DNA of 11,267 nucleotides. It comes from Bacteroidales bacterium UBA1182 (GTDB lineage Bacteria > Bacteroidota > Bacteroidia > Bacteroidales > Bacteroidaceae). Positions within the stretch are counted from its first letter, which is position 1. Every line of letters starts with the position of its first letter. Under the pieces are notes generated by a model. The model made no database searches. It was not told where the DNA came from and was given only the letters and a program-made list of their open reading frames with translations. This document shows, piece by piece, positions 1-6,102 of the stretch. The stretch lies in assembly GCA_002310015.1 (NCBI GenBank), contig DBYQ01000038.1, positions 467 through 11,733 of the forward strand, given 5' to 3'. The translations under genes and the position numbers were made by a program.

Positions 1-341
1 ATCATATAGACCAGGCGGTCATAGCACTCCTTGTTGCCGGTAGCGGCGTAGTGTATGGCCAGGGCTGATACGTAATGTCCGCCCACATGTCCGTCCAGAC
101 CGGCCCAGTTGGGGAAATACTCCGCCTTCTTGGGCAGTCCGGCCTCCTTAAGGAAAGGAGCCAGCAGGCGGTCGGTGTCATACTCCAGGAGAACCTTTAC
201 GTTTAGGTCCAACGCGTGTTTGAAGGGACCTTCAAGCAGTTCTACCTGATTAAGGTTGAAAGTGTTGTGATACAGTTTGTCCTGGGCCGAAGCAAATGCG
301 ACAGTCAGGATAAGAGCTAAGGTAATTGCTGTTCTTTTCAT
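1..341 (-). CDS. GH127/GH146-type beta-L-arabinofuranosidase-like protein (DUF1680), 5' part only
   Basis: This is the first ~113 codons of a gene that runs off the left edge of the window. The ATG at 341 begins a clear signal peptide (MKRTAITLALILTVAFASAQ), so the product is exported. The mature start is typical of DUF1680/GH127-GH146 proteins: an N-terminal strand followed by a VELLEGPFKHALDLN motif, then YDTDRLLAPF, an AGLPKK stretch, and GGHYVSALAIHYAATGN, where the family usually has a GHxLGHYLSA-like helix. Known members hydrolyse beta-L-arabinofuranosyl linkages of plant glycans and glycoproteins. The catalytic Glu and Cys residues of the family lie beyond the window, so activity cannot be judged. 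The gene lies 37 bases downstream of the esterase gene on the same strand, and I see no promoter motif in that gap, so co-transcription is likely. The family call is strong; the GH127 versus GH146 choice is not resolved. Confidence 0.82.
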   Translation of the reverse strand, partial: MKRTAITLALILTVAFASAQDKLYHNTFNLNQVELLEGPFKHALDLNVKVLLEYDTDRLLAPFLKEAGLPKKAEYFPNWAGLDGHVGGHYVSALAIHYAATGNKECYDRLVYM

Positions 342-378
342 TATTTTTGGTTAGTATTTGTTGATAATTATTTGTTGG

Positions 379-1182
379 CTAATTAGCTTTATAAGGGAAT
401 TTTCGCTTCAGTTCCTCGCTGAACCAGTATTTCCACCATTCGCGGTCGTGTCCACCGTTGAATACCCATGATTCAACATTGCCGCCACGCTTGCGGATAT
501 CTTTTAGCAGTGAAGGGAAATAATCAAACATTCCTACCTCCTCCTTGGCACCCCAGCATATACGGAAATCTACAGGAGCATCCAGCCTTTCATATTCAGA
601 AACATCTGAATAAACAGGTGAATAGCACCATAACTCAGAGAACATATCCCCGTCACGCATACCTAATGTTATTCCAAAATCCGCGCTATTGGATGTTCCA
701 AAGAAGATCCGGTCTGTTTTTTCCTGTGATACGGGGTAATTCTTATTGATATATGGTATAAATTTATCCTTGAAATAGTTGTAGTGTACGTCAAACAGAT
801 TGGCAAGTTTGCTGTCGGTCTTGGCTATCGTCTCTACAAATTCTGCATTACGGTATGATATTGTGTATCCGGGAATTGTCATCTTGTTTTCGAAAGAACA
901 TGCTACTATTACCGGATTAATGATTCCGTAATCTATTAGGGAATCAATCATATGCTTGAACTCACATTCCTTGAAAACAAGGCCATCCTCCATAAATATT
1001 ACGGGATAGGTAGATTTGGAATCCATTCCTTGTGGCAGATAAACACCTCCTTTCCTTGTATTTCCCTCAGAATCAGTTAATTCAAATTCCTTGAATTCTG
1101 ATTTCTCCAATGTCTGCACGCATGACACGGTCCAAAATAGAGAGGTGAGAATTATTATTGTCCCAAAGATTCTTGTTTTCAT
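379..1182 (-). CDS. Putative lipoprotein esterase (esterase D/Fes-like alpha/beta hydrolase)
   Basis: The product is 267 residues from the chosen start at 1182. It resembles the PF00756 putative esterase family, which includes feruloyl and acetyl esterases and CE1 enzymes. Visible marks are the strand YPVIFMEDG (residues 59-67), the nucleophile elbow FFGTSNSADFG with Ser164, and a late GGHDREWWKYW with candidate catalytic His245. The acid is unclear and may be Glu213/Glu214 or Asp220. The elbow is G-x-S-x-S rather than the common G-x-S-x-G. The frame stays open to an ATG at 1302, but starting at 1182 (or 1188) places a basic n-region, a hydrophobic stretch and TVSC (Cys21) at the N-terminus, which looks like a lipoprotein signal; the longer form would bury it. 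Base composition is visibly more AT-rich than in neighbouring genes. It probably forms an operon with the downstream GH127/146-like gene, which suggests deacylation of arabinose-containing plant glycans. The substrate is inferred, not shown. Confidence 0.75.
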   Translation of the reverse strand: MKTRIFGTIIILTSLFWTVSCVQTLEKSEFKEFELTDSEGNTRKGGVYLPQGMDSKSTYPVIFMEDGLVFKECEFKHMIDSLIDYGIINPVIVACSFENKMTIPGYTISYRNAEFVETIAKTDSKLANLFDVHYNYFKDKFIPYINKNYPVSQEKTDRIFFGTSNSADFGITLGMRDGDMFSELWCYSPVYSDVSEYERLDAPVDFRICWGAKEEVGMFDYFPSLLKDIRKRGGNVESWVFNGGHDREWWKYWFSEELKRKFPYKAN

Positions 1183-1400
1183 AATCATAAAAGTTTTAGG
1201 GGGTTGAATTCTTAAACGGATTCTTAACGCGAAGGTAAGAAAAAAGCCTGCTCTGATTAAACCAAAAACGGTTTTTTTCATCAAATTTTCAAGAAAATGC
1301 AATTTTCACAATTTTGACATTTAACCAATGGCATGAATCGTTATAGTAAAGGTGTATTTTTCTATTTATTGCAACAACTAAACAATCAAAAATAACTCAA
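1183..1400. promoter_or_regulatory. Divergent intergenic region between esterase and outer membrane protein genes
   Basis: This 218-base AT-rich region should hold divergent promoters. On the minus strand, TACCTTCG at 1237-1230 is one mismatch from the Bacteroidetes -7 consensus TAnnTTTG and lies about 50 bases before the esterase start at 1182, which supports the short start. On the plus strand, TATTTTTC at 1355-1362 also differs from that consensus at one position and lies about 40 bases before the outer membrane protein start. Neither has a convincing TTTG box at the usual -33 spacing, so both are weak. The plus-strand leader is A-rich (AACAATCAAAAATAACTCAA) with no Shine-Dalgarno sequence, as is usual in this phylum. 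I see no convincing riboswitch or small ORF. Confidence 0.3.
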
Positions 1401-4400
1401 ATGAAAAGAATTGCCACTTTGTTCGCATTTCTTGTGACATCAGCTTCAGTGCTGATAGCACAGAATCTTTCAGTAAAGGGCTCAGTCTATGATTTTGATA
1501 CGGCTGAACCTTTGTTTCCTGCCAATGTGCAGATTTATCAGATTTCAGGTACTGACTCCACTTTCATAGGTGGTGCTTCTACTGAGGATGACGGTTCATT
1601 TATCGTCAGTAACCTCAAGGCCGGTAACTATGTAGCCCGTGCATCTTTTGTAGGTTATGACAATGCTGACAAAAACTTCTCACTTAAATCTGGCTCAGGT
1701 ACGACAGACCTTGGCAAGATTACCCTTAGAGGTGGTCAGATGCTTGAAGAGGTTGCTATTTCAGCAGTTGTACAGAAAGTACAGTTGATTAATGATACTG
1801 TAATGTTCAACAGTGCCGCTTTCAAGCTGCCTGAGGGTTCATCAGTTGAGGATCTTATCCGTAAGCTTCCTGGTGTACAGATAGGCAGTGACGGTGATAT
1901 CACAGTTAACGGTAAGAGCGTATCAAGAATTCTGGTTAATGGTAAGGAATTCTTTGACAATGATAAGACAATGGCTTTGACACAGCTCACAGCCGATATG
2001 ATTGAGAGAGTCAAGTCTTATGAGAAGCAGAGTGATCTGGCCCGTCAGACCGGTATTGAAGACGGTAATGAGGAGACAGTGCTTGACCTCCAGGTTAAGA
2101 AGGGTATGGCCAAGGGTTGGTTCGGTAACCTTCAGGTCGGTTGGGGTGCTCCTCTTGAGAAAGAGGGCTATGATGTTGCAAATCTATACCGTGTTCAGGC
2201 TTCAGTCAACCGTTTTGATGAGGATAAGCAGTTTACCATTACGGGTTCTGCAAGCCAGTCATCAGGCGGCATGAGCGGCATGGGCGGCGGCATGGGTATG
2301 ATGCGCATGGGCGGCGGTATCGGCTTCGGTGGCGGCGGCTTCGGTGGCGGCTTCGGTGGCGGCGGCGGTGGCGTCAGCACAAGCTTCAATGGAGGTGCTA
2401 ACTTCGCTATGAACTTAGGTAAAGAAATTACTTCAGACAACTATCAGTATGAGGTGGGCGGTAGCGTTAACTGGAGTCATAGTGACAACACCAATGAATC
2501 CAAGAACTATACCAAGGACTTCAGCCGTAAGGATATGCAAACCTTCTCAAACCAGGCTGGTGGAAACGGAAGCGGAAGCAATAGCCTTAGTGGTCAGATG
2601 CGTATTGAATGGAACAAAGACAATTATACCAGTCTGCTCTTTACTCCGCAGTTCTCATACAGCAGCTCTGACAGTTGGAATGCTAACAAGAGATATCAGT
2701 TCGTGAAAGATCCGTATCAGTACACCAATGATCCTTTAAATGGTGATTCGTCATCAATGTACAATAGAAGCAATTATCCGTACAATGATTATCCTGATGT
2801 AGATCCCGATGGCACTTTCCTGGATTCTCTTTATCAGTACTATAATGAAGCTCTTCAGAATAAGGTTTTGAGTTCATCTTCGAGTGAGACCAAGAGTTAC
2901 TCAACCAGTGGTAATGCACAGTTTGTACGCAGGTTCGGTAACCGTGGCCGTAACATATCCTTATCAGGTAACTATAATATCCAGAGAAGTGAGAGTGAGC
3001 AGCTTTCTCATGCGGACAACACTACATCATCATATACCAATACATCTACAAAATTGAGAACGATACAGAATCGTTATACCACTTCTCCGTCAGATCAGAA
3101 TTCATTTAGTGCCCAGATGACCTATTCTGAACCTATAGCAACAGGTACATATCTTCAGTTCAGCTATCAGTTCAGTTATAGTGAGCGTAATGAGGACCGT
3201 TCTACCTATAATCTGGCCAAGGCATATGATACATATTGGGGCAATTTCACTGATCCTTTTGATGATATAAACTGGGCTTTTGATAAGGATAGCGTTACCA
3301 GGGATGACCGTCAATCCACAAAGTCATTCAACTACAACTATGACCAGAACATCCAGCTTCAGTTCCGTAAGAATGCTACAGACCAGACTTATAACTTCAC
3401 GGTCGGTATTACATTGATGCCTCAGTATACCAAGCAGCCTTACAACGGAATGGGAATAGACACCACGCTTGAGCGTTGGGTAACCAATTTCCAGCCTACT
3501 CTCCAGTTCCGTTACAGAATAACCCGTCAGGAGCAGTTCAACATCCAGTACAGAGGCCGTTCAAGCCAGCCTCAGATGTCCCAGTTGCTTCCTATTACTG
3601 ATGACAGGTCACTCACAAGAATAACGAAAGGTAATCCTTCACTCGTTCCTTACTATACCAACAATTTGAACATTACTTATCAGAAGTACAATCCGGTAAC
3701 AATGGGTAATTTCAATGTCAATGCATCTCTTCAAAATACGCTTCGCAGTGTAACAACCAAAACCACAATAATTAATGATATATATGGTGCACAGATGACG
3801 CAGCCGTTCAACCTGGATGGATTCTGGTCTAATTGGAGTGGTAATTTAGGTTTGAATACAAGCTTTACATTTCCTGATGATCGTTACTCATTCACAACGT
3901 CAACACAAGGAGGTTACACTCATCAGGAAGGTTTGACATCTACCGCTTCTTCTAAAGATGAGGCTGTTGCAATATCAGACGATCAGGTATTGCGCGGTGG
4001 TTCAGATCCTAATGAGCATCGCAGCAACTCAAATTCAATCACAGCAAGAGAGAACCTGTCATTTGAGTATCGTGATGATTATCTGACTGCATCATTGGAT
4101 GGTTCACTTTCATACCGCCATTCAGAGAATGATCAGGCTGCTCAGAGTATTAAGGATACTTATGATTTCTCATATGGTGCAAGTTTTATGGCATACATAC
4201 CTTGGCGTAACATGCGTTTGGGCTCTGACCTCAATATGAACAGTCGTCGTGGTTATGATGGTGATGCCAATACTGATGAGCTGATCTGGAATGCTTCATT
4301 GTCATTCTCCTTCCTCAAGGGTAATAAGGCCAGTCTGTCAATTGCAGCTTATGACCTTCTGCATCAGCGCAGTAACATGAGCTACAGTGTAGGCGCAACT

Positions 4401-4613
4401 TCAGTATCACAGTCACAGTCCAAGAACATTACCAGTTACTTTATGGCAACTTTGACATACCGTCTGACTCTTATGGGTGACCGCAACTCTCGTCAGCAGC
4501 TTCGTGGTCGTGGCGGCATGGGCGGCTTCGGCGGCGGCATGGGCGGCTTCGGTGGCGGTATGGGCGGCTTCGGCGGCGGCATGGGCGGCTTCGGCGGCGG
4601 CATGATGTTCTAA
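1401..4613 (+). CDS. Outer membrane beta-barrel protein with carboxypeptidase-like regulatory and plug-like domains
   Basis: The product is a 1070-residue exported protein. A signal peptide spans residues 1-20 (MKRIATLFAFLVTSASVLIA). Residues ~23-108 form a carboxypeptidase-regulatory-like beta sandwich (VKGSVYD...GGASTEDDGSFIVSNLKAGNYV). Residues ~112-235 are a TonB-receptor plug-like domain with SSVEDLIRKLPGVQIGSDG, NGKSVSRILVNGKEFF and ADMIERVKSYEK. The remainder is rich in alternating aromatic/polar strands, as expected for a large outer membrane barrel. This architecture matches the PF14905-type 'outer membrane beta-barrel family' rather than a SusC protein, and no SusD gene adjoins it. 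Two glycine-rich segments stand out: residues ~290-324, near the start of the barrel, and ~1036-1068, after the apparent last strand (YFMATLTYRLTL), where four tandem MGGFGGG units precede MMF. The last barrel strand is therefore not at the C-terminus. The likely role is TonB-linked uptake or export across the outer membrane; the substrate is unknown. A strong terminator follows, so the gene is probably monocistronic. Confidence 0.85.
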   Translation: MKRIATLFAFLVTSASVLIAQNLSVKGSVYDFDTAEPLFPANVQIYQISGTDSTFIGGASTEDDGSFIVSNLKAGNYVARASFVGYDNADKNFSLKSGSGTTDLGKITLRGGQMLEEVAISAVVQKVQLINDTVMFNSAAFKLPEGSSVEDLIRKLPGVQIGSDGDITVNGKSVSRILVNGKEFFDNDKTMALTQLTADMIERVKSYEKQSDLARQTGIEDGNEETVLDLQVKKGMAKGWFGNLQVGWGAPLEKEGYDVANLYRVQASVNRFDEDKQFTITGSASQSSGGMSGMGGGMGMMRMGGGIGFGGGGFGGGFGGGGGGVSTSFNGGANFAMNLGKEITSDNYQYEVGGSVNWSHSDNTNESKNYTKDFSRKDMQTFSNQAGGNGSGSNSLSGQMRIEWNKDNYTSLLFTPQFSYSSSDSWNANKRYQFVKDPYQYTNDPLNGDSSSMYNRSNYPYNDYPDVDPDGTFLDSLYQYYNEALQNKVLSSSSSETKSYSTSGNAQFVRRFGNRGRNISLSGNYNIQRSESEQLSHADNTTSSYTNTSTKLRTIQNRYTTSPSDQNSFSAQMTYSEPIATGTYLQFSYQFSYSERNEDRSTYNLAKAYDTYWGNFTDPFDDINWAFDKDSVTRDDRQSTKSFNYNYDQNIQLQFRKNATDQTYNFTVGITLMPQYTKQPYNGMGIDTTLERWVTNFQPTLQFRYRITRQEQFNIQYRGRSSQPQMSQLLPITDDRSLTRITKGNPSLVPYYTNNLNITYQKYNPVTMGNFNVNASLQNTLRSVTTKTTIINDIYGAQMTQPFNLDGFWSNWSGNLGLNTSFTFPDDRYSFTTSTQGGYTHQEGLTSTASSKDEAVAISDDQVLRGGSDPNEHRSNSNSITARENLSFEYRDDYLTASLDGSLSYRHSENDQAAQSIKDTYDFSYGASFMAYIPWRNMRLGSDLNMNSRRGYDGDANTDELIWNASLSFSFLKGNKASLSIAAYDLLHQRSNMSYSVGATSVSQSQSKNITSYFMATLTYRLTLMGDRNSRQQLRGRGGMGGFGGGMGGFGGGMGGFGGGMGGFGGGMMF
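2334..2350 (+). repeat. Internal Gly-rich copy of a 17-bp direct repeat
   Basis: GGCGGCTTCGGTGGCGG occurs here, inside the first glycine-rich segment of the outer membrane protein gene, and again at 4542-4558 in the C-terminal tail. Both are read in the same codon phase (Gly-Gly-Phe-Gly-Gly-Gly). The starts are 2208 bases apart, exactly 736 codons. Confidence 0.85.
4518..4601 (+). repeat. Four tandem 21-bp repeats encoding MGGFGGG
   Basis: Four head-to-tail 21-base units begin with ATG at 4518, 4539, 4560 and 4581. Each encodes Met-Gly-Gly-Phe-Gly-Gly-Gly, and they differ only at a few third-codon positions (GGC/GGT). They form the extreme C-terminus of the outer membrane protein, followed by codons for Met-Met-Phe and a TAA. 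The unit length is a multiple of three, so gain or loss of a unit would keep the frame. Confidence 0.95.
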
Positions 4614-4636
4614 GCTCATTTAGCCTAATACAATTA

Positions 4637-4674
4637 AAATCAGGGAATCCGGTAACAGGGTTCCCTGATTTTTT
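4637..4674 (+). terminator. Intrinsic terminator of the outer membrane protein gene
   Basis: The stem arms AATCAGGGAA and TTCCCTGATT enclose a GC-containing loop that can add further pairs (CC/GG), and the right arm runs directly into a T-tract. It begins about 24 bases after the stop codon, the textbook arrangement for rho-independent termination on the plus strand. A-rich sequence on the left side gives some capacity in the other orientation, but no minus-strand gene ends here. Confidence 0.9.
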
Positions 4675-4675
4675 G

Positions 4676-4683
4676 TACGTTTG
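4676..4683 (+). promoter_or_regulatory. Putative Bacteroidetes -7 box (TACGTTTG)
   Basis: TACGTTTG is an exact match to TAnnTTTG, the -7 element of the Bacteroidetes primary sigma factor. It lies just past the terminator of the preceding gene and 21 bases before the ATG at 4705, giving a leader of about 15 bases. I see no clear TTTG-type -33 box at the normal distance. It suggests the downstream gene has its own promoter. Confidence 0.5.
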
Positions 4684-4704
4684 TACATCTAATTTCCAGT
4701 AATT

Positions 4705-5922
4705 ATGAAAAATTGTTTGCAATTAGAGGAGATTGCCAGTGCTCTCTCCAAAACAGATGCCGGGCGTATGAGCCCTGAGTTGTCCCCAGAGGACAGAGAG
4801 ATTATGGAACAGGCGTGCGTCACTCTGCGTGAGGCTGAACGCAGGGCTATAGTAGATGTTGAGACCGGCCTGGTGGAACGGTTTACCAAAAGCGCTGATG
4901 ATATCAGGCTCAATGCTAAAAACATCAGGGCATTGGTTACCAAACTCAACAAAATCCCCAAATCATTGGATATTACCGAGAGCGTTATCAAAGAGTGCGT
5001 CAAGGTGCTCAAGGCCATCGCTTTGTGGTGTACCATGTTTTTTATGCTGGTGTATCTGAGCGGATGTTCATCAATGAGCAAGGCACAGTTAAAGCGTGTC
5101 AACTCACTTGCGGTTGTGAGTGACTCCGCAGTAAGTGGTCCGGGCAGTGTAATGCGCCTCCTTGATGAGGTACGTGTGGAGCGCGGACTTATTTACGCTG
5201 CCTCACTACAAGGTACAGAACCGCGTATTCAGGAACTCAACGGATTGGCTGATGCTGTCGGCAAGCAGTCATCACTGGCCGATAAGGCTGATGTATGCAT
5301 AAGTATCCTTGAGAGTTACATACGTGCCCTGCGTTCTGTAAGCAGTGATGCCCGATGGAGACAGAACGGCACTGAACTGCGGGGCATAGGACGTAATATG
5401 GATTCACTTGCATTGGCCTATAATAATATGGAGTGGGGCATACTCTACGAACCCGGTATAGCCAAACAGGTAGGTAAGACCAGCGGCTATCTTGCAGAGC
5501 AGTACGGCAAGTACCGCCAGCGTCGTATTGTCAAATCAATACTTGAACATGGTGATACTCTTGTTACCGCATGCTGTAACACCCTTGTGGCAGGCCTGAA
5601 ATCAGATGAGTTCAAGTCACTCATTATAAATGAACGCACAGGCCTTGAAAACAATTACAGGGCCTATCTGAACTCTGTTTCATTGGCCGGTACATGGCCG
5701 CAGCCAGACTTTGACCGTATCTACATTGAGAACCGCCTGAAGATAGAGCGAGCCGATGCCCTGCGCCGCCAATGTATAACTACCTTGCAGAACTTCAGCC
5801 GCTCGCATACTGCCCTGCTGAAGGAAATGTATAACCGCCGTACTTATTCAGAATATTCAGAGGAATTATACAACCTGAACATGCAGGTTCTTGCCATTTC
5901 AAACTTGCTTAAAAACAAGTGA
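4705..5922 (+). CDS. Unrecognised helical protein with an internal lipoprotein-like signal
   Basis: The product is 405 residues of unknown function. Residues 1-~100 are hydrophilic, charged and probably helical (for example SPEDREIMEQACVTLREAERRA). A hydrophobic stretch follows at ~102-118 and ends in a perfect lipobox, LSGC, at 118-121 followed by SSMSK. Residues 122-405 look almost entirely helical, with many charged residues and no catalytic motif I recognise. The protein could be a signal-anchored membrane protein with a cytoplasmic N-terminus. Alternatively there may be a second start: GTG at 5005 (Val101) would give a normal 20-residue lipoprotein signal peptide before Cys121, and ATG at 5035 would give a very short one. 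The ATG at 4705 fits the -7 box at 4676 and there is no stop in between. The gene is convergent with the CE6-GH51 operon, and the structured inverted repeat begins 20 bases after its stop. The reading frame is certain; function and topology are not. Confidence 0.7.
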   Translation: MKNCLQLEEIASALSKTDAGRMSPELSPEDREIMEQACVTLREAERRAIVDVETGLVERFTKSADDIRLNAKNIRALVTKLNKIPKSLDITESVIKECVKVLKAIALWCTMFFMLVYLSGCSSMSKAQLKRVNSLAVVSDSAVSGPGSVMRLLDEVRVERGLIYAASLQGTEPRIQELNGLADAVGKQSSLADKADVCISILESYIRALRSVSSDARWRQNGTELRGIGRNMDSLALAYNNMEWGILYEPGIAKQVGKTSGYLAEQYGKYRQRRIVKSILEHGDTLVTACCNTLVAGLKSDEFKSLIINERTGLENNYRAYLNSVSLAGTWPQPDFDRIYIENRLKIERADALRRQCITTLQNFSRSHTALLKEMYNRRTYSEYSEELYNLNMQVLAISNLLKNK

Positions 5923-5942
5923 TAAAGCATGCGATTTTGAAA

Positions 5943-6097
5943 GGAAAACGACTATAGGGTCTTAGGGAGTCTCGCACCCACGCGAGACCAGTGGGAGGGG
6001 CCCGGAACAAATTGTATCTATTCTGGAACGTTAGTTTCGGAATAGATACAATTTGTTTTGGGAGGGCAATCTCCCTAAGACCCTATAGTCGTTTTCC
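5943..6097. repeat. Nested inverted-repeat element; candidate structured RNA, bidirectional terminator or MITE-like unit
   Basis: A perfect 27-bp inverted repeat (5943-5969 with 6071-6097; arms begin GGAAAACGACTATAGGG) encloses two further hairpins. Hairpin A is GTCTCGC/GCGAGAC (5969-5975 with 5982-5988, 6-base loop). Hairpin B has perfect 17-bp arms (6007-6023 with 6040-6056) and extends to 6001-6062 if G-U pairs are allowed. Linkers at 5989-6000 and 6063-6070 join them, giving a three-way-junction shape. The element occupies nearly all of the 180 bases between two convergent genes, 20 bases after one stop codon and 6 bases outside the other. Termination for both genes is the simplest role, but the fold is far more elaborate than a normal terminator and lacks a classic adjacent T-tract. 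I found no clear target-site duplication and no internal ORF. The repeats are seen directly; any role is inference. Confidence 0.8.
6001..6062 (+). ncRNA. Long hairpin inside the nested element, best formed by plus-strand RNA
   Basis: Counting G-U wobbles, plus-strand RNA can form a continuous helix of about 29 bp closed by a four-base GUUA loop (6030-6033). The wobbles are 6004-6059, 6005-6058, 6024-6039 and 6026-6037. In the minus-strand transcript each would become an A-C mismatch. This favours the plus strand as the folded RNA. I see no dedicated promoter, so it may only exist as the 3' part of the transcript from the gene ending at 5922. Confidence 0.4.
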
Positions 6098-6102
6098 GCT
6101 CT

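Noticed and set aside
1183..1302. N-terminal extension of the esterase to an ATG at 1302
   Set aside because: It would bury the lipoprotein signal and runs through AT-rich intergenic sequence containing a possible promoter.
1401..4613. SusC-type TonB receptor of a polysaccharide utilization locus
   Set aside because: No SusD partner is adjacent, the gene ends with its own terminator, and the plug/barrel pattern fits the generic PF14905-like outer membrane family better.
4413..4722. Minus-strand His/Ala-rich and Arg-rich open frames over the outer membrane protein tail
   Set aside because: They are antisense readings of the 21-bp Gly-rich repeats and terminator region, without signal, start context or family resemblance.
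5948..5960. Resemblance of CGACTATAGGGT to the end of a T7 phage promoter
   Set aside because: The match lacks the CAC portion and the upstream recognition part, and no phage genes are present; taken as coincidence.
5970..6070. Invertible promoter segment flanked by inverted repeats, as in Bacteroides phase variation
   Set aside because: Both neighbouring genes point toward the segment, so an inverted promoter would only drive antisense transcripts. No exact TAnnTTTG box lies inside and no invertase gene is near.
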